Shown one piece after another: positions 6,989 through 13,819 of a DNA stretch of 26,325 nt; positions within the stretch are counted from its first letter, which is position 1, and the number at the start of each line of letters is the position of its first letter. The DNA comes from an uncultured Oscillospiraceae bacterium (GTDB taxonomy: Bacteria > Bacillota > Clostridia > Oscillospirales > Ruminococcaceae). The stretch covers positions 1 through 26,325 of the forward strand of contig URGQ01000015.1 of assembly GCA_900547385.1 (NCBI GenBank). Direction: 5' to 3'. The notes under the pieces are model-generated. The model worked only from the letters and a program-made list of their open reading frames with translations, searched no databases and was not told where the DNA came from. Both the position numbers and the translations under genes were made by a program.

Positions 6989-7059
6989 GGGAATGCTCCT
7001 TGTACTTGTGTAAATGAAGGCCCGAATTAACCAGCCAATTGTTTATGGGCGACGGCAGC

Positions 7060-7956
7060 TTAATCCGCATGGAATGGCGTTTGTGCCACGAAGTCCATGA
7101 ACTGATCGATGAGGGGACGCTTAGATGGAATGAGGTTGGCGGCAACATGACATTTGGTGGCGGGCTGTTCGAACAGGAGGGGGATTTTTTTGACATTTTG
7201 GTTGGCTAGCACGATGTCCTCGGTGAGAAAGGTAACGCCCATGCCCAAATCCAGCATGGTAGTAACGGCAATGGCGGAATTGGTACGAGTGATGGGACCG
7301 GGTTTGATGCCGTAATGGGTAAACAGGTGGTTGAGGGTCCGGGCTTGTTCCCAGCTGCCGTTAATATCAACGGGACAGATGAAGCGCATACCATTGAGCT
7401 GATCAGGCGTGATGGTATCGTACTGACTGAGAGGGTGACAGAGGCCGACACCGACAATATAGTTAGAGTGCGAGACCAGCACCTGCCGTACAGCGGCCTC
7501 ATCTTCAATGCGGGTTTGCGCGGTAAAGATGACATCGCAGGTGCGGGAAAGCAGACTGCCGAAGATCTTATCGTAGTGGTATTCCCGCAGAACGATGGAA
7601 CACTCCGGGTGGAGCCGCATAAAGCGGCTGACATAAAACCTGGCAAAATTCATATCATAGCCGCCAAAGCCGATATCTAGCCGGGTGGAGGAGGAACGGG
7701 AGATCTCCCGGCCGGACTGGAGAGAGAAATTATACTGTTCCACGATTTGGGCGGCTTCCTTAAGAAAGTAGGCACCGGCAGGGGTCAGCTCTACATGGTG
7801 ACGGGTACGATCAAAGAGACGAAATCCCAGTTCATCTTCCATGGCGGCGATGCTGCGGCTCATGGCGGTTTGGGCAATATGGCATTCTTCGGCCGCTTTG
7901 GAAAAATTGAGGTGCTTTGCCACGCTGCAGAAGTACTGAAGGCTGTGGATGTTCAC
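7060..7956 (-). CDS. LysR-family transcriptional regulator
   Basis: A DNA-binding regulator of 298 residues, typical LTTR length. The N-terminal winged helix-turn-helix is clear (MNIHSLQYFCSVAKHLNFSKAAEECHIAQTAMSRSIAAMEDELGFRLFDRTRHHVELTPAG, residues 1-62), followed by a linker helix and a periplasmic-binding-like effector domain (LDIGFGGYDMNFARFYVSRFMRLHPECSIVLREY...). The start is a GTG with AGGAGGT seven bases upstream. It is transcribed divergently from the TRAP transporter genes across a 241-base AT-rich intergenic region and precedes the amidohydrolase on its own strand. The usual LTTR logic would make it the local activator of both arms, responding to the transported compound. That is inference. 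Confidence 0.93.
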   Translation of the reverse strand: MNIHSLQYFCSVAKHLNFSKAAEECHIAQTAMSRSIAAMEDELGFRLFDRTRHHVELTPAGAYFLKEAAQIVEQYNFSLQSGREISRSSSTRLDIGFGGYDMNFARFYVSRFMRLHPECSIVLREYHYDKIFGSLLSRTCDVIFTAQTRIEDEAAVRQVLVSHSNYIVGVGLCHPLSQYDTITPDQLNGMRFICPVDINGSWEQARTLNHLFTHYGIKPGPITRTNSAIAVTTMLDLGMGVTFLTEDIVLANQNVKKIPLLFEQPATKCHVAANLIPSKRPLIDQFMDFVAQTPFHAD

Positions 7957-8064
7957 AAAAATGACCTCCTGTTTTTGAACAGATTGAAGAAAAGCATGGT
8001 GAATATTAACGGATTCTGAGCATTTGGTTAGTTAAAATACGCATTACGGTGGGTGATTTTTTGT

Positions 8065-8093
8065 TATTATAACATTTTTATACTAACAATACA
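8065..8093 (-). promoter_or_regulatory. Possible LysR-gene promoter and operator region
   Basis: On the minus strand TTGTAT, a 17-bp spacer and TATAAT read toward the LysR gene. GTTAT-T-ATAAC (8063-8073) is a short perfect palindrome overlapping the -10 box and could be a regulator site. It lies about 33 bases from the -35 box of the divergent promoter. Confidence 0.45.
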
Positions 8094-8105
8094 ACAAAGA
8101 GTCGT

Positions 8106-8134
8106 TTCACATCGAGATTCATTTTATGTATAAT
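8106..8134 (+). promoter_or_regulatory. Sigma-A promoter of the TRAP/M24 operon
   Basis: TTCACA (8106-8111), a 17-bp spacer and TATAAT (8129-8134) form a near-consensus promoter 64 bases before the dctP start. Confidence 0.75.
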
Positions 8135-8197
8135 TACAAACAAGGACAAAAGTCCTCGGAAAAAGAGCAAAAAATGAAATTGATGTAGGAGGTAAAC

Positions 8198-9223
8198 ATG
8201 AAAAAGGTTTTAGCATTTGTACTTGCCTTGGTTATGGTGCTTTCCATGGCGGCCTGTGGCAACGATGCCAACAAGCAGGGTGACGCTGAGAAAGAGGTAA
8301 CTAAGATTCGCTTGGCACACGACTATTCCCCCGAAACAGCAAACTCCATCGGCATGGAAAACTTCGCAAAGCTGGTGGCGGAGAAGAGCGGTGGTACGAT
8401 TGAGATTGACATTTACAGCAATGGTGAGCTTTCCGGCCGCAACAGCCAGACCACCTTTAAGCTGCTGCAGTCCGGCGACATTGATATGGCAATCGTTCCC
8501 CCTCCCAATACCGATGCTTGGCAGTTGTTCTATCAGCCCTTCTTCTTCCGCGACAGCGACAGCGCCTATGCCGCCTGTCAGGGTGAAGCCGGTCAAATGA
8601 TGCTGGATAAGCTGCGTGACAGCAATAATGTTGTGGGTCTTGCATATCTGCCTATTGCAATGAGAGCGTTTACCAACAGTAAGCACCCCATCCAGGCCCC
8701 TGCCGATATGGAGGGTCTGAACTTTCGCGTACTGGATGTTCCCACTTTGGTGACCTGGATGAAGGAATTTAAGGCCTCCGCTGTCCCCATGTCGATGGCC
8801 GAACTCTATATGTCCCTGCAGAACGGTACGGTAGACGGCCAGGAGAATCCCTTGGACACCATTAAGAACCAGGCTTTTTATGAGGTGCAGGAGTATCTTT
8901 CTATTACCAACCATATCTGGTCCTTCTCGCTGTTTGCGGTCAACGCAGATTTTTGGGATAAGCTGACCACTGAGCAGCAGGATATTCTGAAGGAATGCGC
9001 CGTGGAGGCTTCCAAAGATATCAAGGAGCTGGCGCCCGAGGTGAATGACGCTGCTTATGATTTCCTGGTGAATGAAAAGGGAATGAAGGTGAACACCCTG
9101 ACCGAAGAGCAGTGGCTGGAATTCCAGAAGGCGGCTAAGCCTGTATGGAAGGCAATGGAGGCCACCATCGGTGCCGATGTGCTGAAGACCTGGATGGACG
9201 CTGTGGGAGTAACCTGGGACTGA
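8198..9223 (+). CDS. dctP: TRAP transporter solute-binding lipoprotein (DctP family)
   Basis: The extracytoplasmic receptor of a TRAP transporter, 341 residues. The signal peptide ends in a lipobox (SMAAC, Cys20), so it is membrane-tethered as expected for a Gram-positive cell. DctP-family features in order: IRLAHDYSPETANSIGMENFAKLVAEKSGGTIEIDIY, SGDIDMAIVPP, the GLNFRVLDVPT segment with the Arg that usually pairs with the ligand carboxylate, AELYMSLQNGTVDGQENPLDTI, and the long C-terminal helix. The ligand is therefore probably a small carboxylate, but the sequence does not identify it. AGGAGG lies seven bases before the ATG. It is the first gene of the plus-strand arm; a strong hairpin separates it from the permease genes. 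Confidence 0.95.
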   Translation: MKKVLAFVLALVMVLSMAACGNDANKQGDAEKEVTKIRLAHDYSPETANSIGMENFAKLVAEKSGGTIEIDIYSNGELSGRNSQTTFKLLQSGDIDMAIVPPPNTDAWQLFYQPFFFRDSDSAYAACQGEAGQMMLDKLRDSNNVVGLAYLPIAMRAFTNSKHPIQAPADMEGLNFRVLDVPTLVTWMKEFKASAVPMSMAELYMSLQNGTVDGQENPLDTIKNQAFYEVQEYLSITNHIWSFSLFAVNADFWDKLTTEQQDILKECAVEASKDIKELAPEVNDAAYDFLVNEKGMKVNTLTEEQWLEFQKAAKPVWKAMEATIGADVLKTWMDAVGVTWD

Positions 9224-9261
9224 TATCCTGACGAGATAAAACATGAATAACTGAAAGACGG

Positions 9262-9305
9262 TAACTGCCCGCCGCCCGAAACGGTGTGCGCGGGCAGTTA
9301 TTCTT
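9262..9305 (+). terminator. Intercistronic hairpin between dctP and dctQ (partial terminator or stabiliser)
   Basis: TAACTGCCCGC (9262-9272) is perfectly complementary to GCGGGCAGTTA (9290-9300), followed by TTCTT, which is too poor in T for a full terminator. Such stems often let the binding protein be made in excess over the permease. Confidence 0.65.
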
Positions 9306-9327
9306 ATAGACAGCAGAGGTGTTTTTG

Positions 9328-9831
9328 ATGAAAAAAATAATAGATGCCATGGATAAGGGAATAGGGATGCTGGAGAAAATTGTGCTGTTTGGCTCCATCA
9401 CTGTTATGCTTATCGTTACGGCAATAGAAGTACTGGACGCAAAGGTGCTGCACGCCAACCTGATGTGGACCACTGAGGTGAACCGCATTATGCTGGTGTG
9501 GTGCATTCTTTCCGGCGCTTCGGTAGCGGCAGGAACCAGAAGCCACCTGGGGGTGGAGTTCCTGGTGAGAAAGATGCCGAAAAAGATAGCCAAATGGGTT
9601 GTGCTGTTTACCGATTTGATCTGCATTTTTGTAAGCGGATATGTGGTGGCCTCCGGCATTGCGCTGGTTTCCATGCAAATAAGACTGGGGTCGGTGTATT
9701 CCATTACCCGGTGGCCCACCGCCGTGGGTGAGCTGGCTGTGCCGGTTTGCTTTGCCCTGGTGCTGATCCGTATTTTGTTTACAATCTACCATGACTTTAC
9801 AAAGAAGGATGAAGAGGAGGTTGCTGCGTAA
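9328..9831 (+). CDS. dctQ: TRAP transporter small permease (DctQ family)
   Basis: A small four-helix membrane subunit of 167 residues. The helices are near ENIVLFGSITVMLIVTAIEVL-like (about 14-38), MLVWCILSGASVAAG, WVVLFTDLICIFVSGYVVASGIALV and WPTAVGELAVPVCFALVLIRILF. The family features WTTEVNRIMLVW and GTRSHLGVEFL are present. ATG 9328 is preferred over the in-frame GTG 9319 because AGCAGAGG lies eight bases before it. Its stop overlaps the ATG of dctM by one base, which indicates translational coupling. It pairs with DctM to form the membrane part of a sodium- or proton-coupled importer. Confidence 0.92.
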   Translation: MKKIIDAMDKGIGMLEKIVLFGSITVMLIVTAIEVLDAKVLHANLMWTTEVNRIMLVWCILSGASVAAGTRSHLGVEFLVRKMPKKIAKWVVLFTDLICIFVSGYVVASGIALVSMQIRLGSVYSITRWPTAVGELAVPVCFALVLIRILFTIYHDFTKKDEEEVAA

Positions 9832-11120
9832 TGTTAATCATGCTGTTGGCTTTGTTCCTGGTGACGATGTTCCTAGGAACGCCCATTGCGTTTTCCATGT
9901 CCTTTGCGTCCATTGTGACCAATTTGACCCATGGCGCTTCCTCGCTGATGCTGACGGCGCAGCAGTGCTACGATTCCACCAGTAATCTTTCGCTGCTGGC
10001 AGTCCCATTCTTTATGCTGGCGGGTAGCATTATGAACATGGGTGGTATTTCACGCCGACTGATCAATTTCTGCCGGCTGTTTGTCGGCCGCATCCGTGGC
10101 GGCCTGGCCATTGTGGCTGTGTTGGCCGCCATGATTTTTGCAGCCATTTCCGGCTCCGGCCCTGCTACCGTGGCGGCTTTGGGTGTCTTTATGATTCCTG
10201 CTATGGTGAATGACGGCTATGATGTAGGCTTCGCTGGCGCTTTGATGGGCTCTGCGGGCGGCCTAGGTATTATCATTCCGCCCAGTATCCCCATGGTCAT
10301 TTACGCTACGCTGGCTGGGTGTTCAGTGGGCACCATGTTCTGTGCTGGTATCGTTCCTGGTATCATTTTGGGGCTTGCTATGATGATCTATGCCTATATC
10401 ATTGCCCGCAGGAACGGCTACAAGCCCGCCCCTGTGGATGCGCCTACCTTTAAGGATAAGGCGAAGGTCTTTGCGGACGGTTTGCCTGCCATTGCCATGC
10501 CCGTCATCATTCTAGGCGGTATTTATTCCGGTATTTTTACCCCCACACAGGCTTCCGGCATTGCGGTCATTTACGGATTGATCCTGGGCGTGCTGGTGTA
10601 TAGAGAAATCAAACTGAAGGACATTGTAAAAATGTTTATTGAATCCGGTATTACCGCCGCTTCTGCGATGCTGATCGTCTCGCTGGCCGATGGGTTTAAC
10701 TGGATCATTACCACCAATCGTGTGCCCAAGATGCTGAGCGACTGGTTCCTGGGAATCTTCAGCAGCGCTGCCGGTATTCTGCTCGCACTGATTGTTTTGC
10801 TCACCATTATCGGCTGCTTTATGTCTGTTAACGCCGCCATGATCGTGCTGACGCCTATTCTGGTGCCGGTGATGCGCTCCTTTAATGTAAGTCCCATTAC
10901 GCTGGGTATTATTATGATCATCTGCGTTTCGCTTGGCATGGTCACCCCGCCCTTTGGCGTTAACCTGTTTGTGGCAGCCGGTATTGCCAAGGTGCCTTTC
11001 GACTGTATGACAAAGCATGCCTTTATTCTGGTCGGGCTTTGCCTTGCGGTGCTGATAGCCATGGTGTTTATTCCAGGAATTATTACATTCCTGCCTTCGC
11101 TGCTGGGAATGTCGCTATAA
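9831..11120 (+). CDS. dctM: TRAP transporter large permease (DctM family)
   Basis: The transport channel of the TRAP system, 429 residues with about 11-12 membrane segments, the family's usual length. Diagnostic stretches are FLGTPIAFSMSFASIV, LLAVPFFMLAGSIMNMGGISRRLINF, RGGLAIVAVLAAMIFAAISGSGPATVAALG, GSAGGLGIIIPPSIPMVIYA, and the C-terminal repeat GMVTPPFGVNLFVAAGIAKVPF. The start codon shares one base with the dctQ stop; the ribosome site GAGGAGG lies inside dctQ. It ends 15 bases before the first M24 gene, so the transporter and the two M24 proteins are almost certainly one transcript. Confidence 0.96.
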   Translation: MLIMLLALFLVTMFLGTPIAFSMSFASIVTNLTHGASSLMLTAQQCYDSTSNLSLLAVPFFMLAGSIMNMGGISRRLINFCRLFVGRIRGGLAIVAVLAAMIFAAISGSGPATVAALGVFMIPAMVNDGYDVGFAGALMGSAGGLGIIIPPSIPMVIYATLAGCSVGTMFCAGIVPGIILGLAMMIYAYIIARRNGYKPAPVDAPTFKDKAKVFADGLPAIAMPVIILGGIYSGIFTPTQASGIAVIYGLILGVLVYREIKLKDIVKMFIESGITAASAMLIVSLADGFNWIITTNRVPKMLSDWFLGIFSSAAGILLALIVLLTIIGCFMSVNAAMIVLTPILVPVMRSFNVSPITLGIIMIICVSLGMVTPPFGVNLFVAAGIAKVPFDCMTKHAFILVGLCLAVLIAMVFIPGIITFLPSLLGMSL

Positions 11121-11135
11121 AGGGGGCAGGCCTAT

Positions 11136-12287
11136 ATGGAGCGCACAAGGGAAATGCATATAGCGGAACGGGAACGCCGGATGGCGGTCCTAAACGGGCT
11201 GATGGAGGAAAACGACCTAGCTGTGATGGTGTGCCATGGAAACGGCGCGATGGCGTATCAGGCGGATGTGAAATACATGACCGACCTGGTGACCCCCTGC
11301 GGGCATATGTTTTCCATGATGGTGCGGGGGGAACAGCCCATTGCCCTGCTGGGGCGTGCCGATGCTGGTTTCCATGCCCGGCTGAAGACCTTTCTGGACG
11401 CGGACCATGTGGTTATCACACCGGATATGGTGGGCGAAATCTGCCGCAGGATAGAGGCGCTGCCCGGGGAACATCCCCGGGTGGGTGTTCCATCACTGGG
11501 GGAGTATCCCAAGTTCTTTACGGACGCGCTTTTCAAAACCGGGGCGGAGATTGTGGACATTACCGAGGCTTTTGTAGTGGCTAAGGCGCCCAAAGCCCCC
11601 TATGAATTGCAGCTGATTCAGGAGGCTTCCGACCTGGCGATCGCGGCCTTTGAGGAAGTTGTGAAATATATCCGGCCCGGCGTGACCGAAAAGGAGGTCA
11701 TCGGCTATGCTGAGGGCTATCTGCGTGCTCACGGTGCCGAGGATCTGCTGATCCTTTCCCGAGGAGAGTACCCCCATGCCTTTATTAACCGTCCAACCTT
11801 CCGCCGCATTGAAAAGGACGATCTGTTTGTGTTTTCAGTGGAGATTGCCGGAGTGTACGGCTACTGGACGCAGATCATCCGGCCTATCTTCCTTTCCAGA
11901 GGGAGCCACCGTGAGGCCTACGAGGTGCTGTGCCAGGTGAAGGAGGCAATCCAGGCAGGTGTGGAGAAATTCCGCCCCGGCAACCTCATCTGCGATGTAG
12001 ATGAAGCCATCAACAAGGTAGCGCGAAAGTATGAACTTTCCAAGGGTGTATGGGCAGGGCACTCCATGGGAATTGATTTGGGCGATGGGTATAATATTGG
12101 AGAATCCAATAAGATGGAGATCGTACCAAATATGATTCTGACCTTCCATCCCAGTTTGCTGGATAAAAACGGAGAGGGAGTGCTGTACGCAGATACTTAT
12201 GTGTCCACTGAGGGTGGAGCTCGCTGCCTAACTGATAAGTACAGGGAGTCCCCCTATTGGGAGGATCTAAAAGAGTTGGTCAAATAA
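11136..12287 (+). CDS. Creatinase/M24-fold protein, paralogue 1, without the metal centre
   Basis: A 383-residue pita-bread-fold protein: creatinase N-terminal domain (about 1-150) and M24 domain (about 160-370). Compared with E. coli PepP ligands (D260, D271, H354, E383, E406), the equivalents are Glu236 (SVEIAG), Gln246 (YWTQIIR), His309 (GHSMG), His338 (TFHPS) and Ala352 (YADTY), so only the His is kept. A two-metal aminopeptidase is unlikely. Creatinase and ectoine hydrolase are known metal-free relatives that hydrolyse C-N bonds of small molecules, and such a role, or a scaffold or regulatory role, is possible. It lies 15 bases after dctM, with a ribosome site AGGGGG. The second M24 gene follows after 19 bases and carries the same changes. 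Confidence 0.87.
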   Translation: MERTREMHIAERERRMAVLNGLMEENDLAVMVCHGNGAMAYQADVKYMTDLVTPCGHMFSMMVRGEQPIALLGRADAGFHARLKTFLDADHVVITPDMVGEICRRIEALPGEHPRVGVPSLGEYPKFFTDALFKTGAEIVDITEAFVVAKAPKAPYELQLIQEASDLAIAAFEEVVKYIRPGVTEKEVIGYAEGYLRAHGAEDLLILSRGEYPHAFINRPTFRRIEKDDLFVFSVEIAGVYGYWTQIIRPIFLSRGSHREAYEVLCQVKEAIQAGVEKFRPGNLICDVDEAINKVARKYELSKGVWAGHSMGIDLGDGYNIGESNKMEIVPNMILTFHPSLLDKNGEGVLYADTYVSTEGGARCLTDKYRESPYWEDLKELVK

Positions 12288-12306
12288 CAAACGAGAGGAA
12301 AAACAA

Positions 12307-13455
12307 ATGATTACAGACGCGAAATATGTAGCAGAACGGGATAGACGAGTGGCGCTGCTGGATAAACTGATAGAGGATACTAGGGTGGACGCGCTGGTAC
12401 TGACATCGACTGCCCAGCAGGCCTACCAGGTAGCGACTAAGTATGTTTCAGGCTATCAGTTAACGACTCGCCGTGATTTTGTTTTTATGAAGCCGGGTGA
12501 GATGCCTCGGCTGATTATCCCCACTGTAGGACAGCAGTTCCATGCCCGCCGTTTGAGTTGGCTGCCGGATGAGAATATTTACTGCGGCCCAATGGTGGAA
12601 ACGGTGTGTGGTTGGATCCGCGAGTTGGGGCTGACGAAGCCCCGAGTGGGAATGTATGCGACCGCCGAGCTGCCGGTGCCGATCCAGCAGGCAATATTGG
12701 ATGCCGGTGCTGAGATTGTGGATATTACCGATGCCTACACCAAGGCTCGCCAGCCGAAATCCGAATTTGAGGTGGAGCTGACCCGAGAGGCCACTCGCAT
12801 CGCGGTGGAGTCTTTTGAGCATGTGGTGAAGATGATAGAGGTAGGTGCTACTGAACGCCAGATGGTAGGCGCTGGGGAAGGCTACCTGAGGGCACATGGC
12901 GCGGAGGATTCTTTGGTGCTGGTGCGCTCTCAACATCCGCATTCTTTTATCTGCCGTCCAACTGACTACCGAATGGAGCGGGATACCGCTACCGTTTATT
13001 CGGCGGAGGTTGCAGGGCCCTTTGGCTACTGGACACAGGTGCTGCGGCCAATCTTTTTCAGCAAGGGCTGCCAGCCAGAGGTACGGCACATTCTGGAAGT
13101 AATAAAGGAAGCAGAGGCTGCCGGCGCGGAAGCGATGAAGATAGGCAACACCGTGGCAGATGTAGCCAAGGCCGTGGAAAAGGTAGTGGCCCAAAACGGC
13201 TGCAAGACCGGTGTATGGAGCGGTCATGGTATGGGGCATGATTTGGGTGACGGAGTGGACATTGGCAATATGAATGAGATGGAGATCGTCCCCAACATGG
13301 TACTGACCCTACACCCCAGCGTCCTTAGCGATAAAGACGGCTTTCTATTTGGAAATACTTGGCTTGCAACTCCGGACGGTGCCGAGCTGCTTTCTCCCCA
13401 GTATTACAATACACACGAACTGGAGGAGCTGAAGGAGCTTGTGCACTATAAATAA
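12307..13455 (+). CDS. Creatinase/M24-fold protein, paralogue 2, without the metal centre
   Basis: A 382-residue protein colinear with the gene before it; the two share long matching runs (EGYLRAHGAED, RPT, GYWTQ, RPIF, MEIVPNM), as expected for an old tandem duplication. The ligand positions read Glu234 (SAEVAG), Gln244 (YWTQVLR), His307 (GHGMG), His336 (TLHPS) and Gly349 (FGNTW). The parallel substitutions in both copies argue for a selected function rather than decay. The N-terminal domain differs more than the C-terminal one. Because M24/creatinase proteins build the active site at a dimer interface, the pair may form a heterodimer; this is inference. GAGAGG lies a few bases before the ATG. 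The operon-ending hairpin is at 13493-13514. Confidence 0.87.
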   Translation: MITDAKYVAERDRRVALLDKLIEDTRVDALVLTSTAQQAYQVATKYVSGYQLTTRRDFVFMKPGEMPRLIIPTVGQQFHARRLSWLPDENIYCGPMVETVCGWIRELGLTKPRVGMYATAELPVPIQQAILDAGAEIVDITDAYTKARQPKSEFEVELTREATRIAVESFEHVVKMIEVGATERQMVGAGEGYLRAHGAEDSLVLVRSQHPHSFICRPTDYRMERDTATVYSAEVAGPFGYWTQVLRPIFFSKGCQPEVRHILEVIKEAEAAGAEAMKIGNTVADVAKAVEKVVAQNGCKTGVWSGHGMGHDLGDGVDIGNMNEMEIVPNMVLTLHPSVLSDKDGFLFGNTWLATPDGAELLSPQYYNTHELEELKELVHYK

Positions 13456-13492
13456 CGGCTGCATTCTGCGGAGGAAATGAATATGGCATGGT

Positions 13493-13525
13493 GGCTGCAG
13501 GGAGACCTGCAGCCCTTTGCACATT
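13493..13525 (+). terminator. Terminator-like hairpin after the M24 pair
   Basis: GGCTGCAGG (13493-13501) pairs perfectly with CCTGCAGCC (13506-13514) around a GAGA tetraloop, followed by CTTTGCACATTTT. The T tract is interrupted, so termination may be partial. Confidence 0.6.
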
Positions 13526-13539
13526 TTAGAAGCGGGATG

Positions 13540-13623
13540 GGGCGCAGCCCTGGCGGCTCCGCAGGAGCCGCCGCAGCGGTCGCAGGCCGCGAAAGCCGCC
13601 CGCAGGGCGGCTGGGCTGCGCCC
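13540..13623. repeat. Cloverleaf-like multi-hairpin element B
   Basis: A perfect 11-bp outer stem, GGGCGCAGCCC (13540-13550) with GGGCTGCGCCC (13613-13623), encloses three hairpins. Each has a GCA triloop: GGCGGCTCC/GGAGCCGCC (13552-13572), GCGGTC/GGCCGC (13576-13590, one wobble) and AGCCGCCC/GGGCGGCT (13594-13612). Only 0-3 bases separate the stems, giving a compact four-way junction. It is the clearest member of the dispersed family. Confidence 0.8.
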
Positions 13624-13724
13624 GGATCTGGCACCTTGCAGGGGCTGGGTTAGGGGCAGGGAACAAAGCGAGGCCAATGAGAAATGGGCGGCTTGTGAAA
13701 GGGCCACAAGGCGGTAAAAAGCCG

Positions 13725-13753
13725 TTGACGAAGGCATTTTGGAGGCTTATAAT
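13725..13753 (+). promoter_or_regulatory. Strong sigma-A promoter for the amidase gene
   Basis: TTGACG (13725-13730), exactly 17 bases, then TATAAT (13748-13753). This is the closest match to consensus in the window and indicates that the amidase is transcribed separately from the TRAP operon. Confidence 0.85.
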
Positions 13754-13819
13754 GAGAATAACAAAATGGGTAAGTAGGAGAAAAAGTGCTTATCCCGGGA
13801 AAAAGGAAGGAGTAGCCCC

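Larger units (their letters stand above)
13456..13819. other. Intergenic stretch of 364 bases: terminator hairpin, element B and amidase promoter
   Basis: It contains the hairpin at 13493-13525, the cloverleaf-like element at 13540-13623 and a strong promoter at 13725-13753. A short frame (ATG 13477 or 13483) runs through the hairpins but is not convincing. Confidence 0.6.

Noticed and set aside
11136..13455. Annotation of the M24 pair as Xaa-Pro aminopeptidases
   Set aside because: Four of the five metal ligands required for that activity are replaced in both proteins.
13477..13650. A short plus-strand frame starting M-N-M-A-W-W after GAGG, possible leader peptide
   Set aside because: It runs through the terminator-like hairpin and element B, and composition matches the hairpins. 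No link to a downstream attenuator was found.
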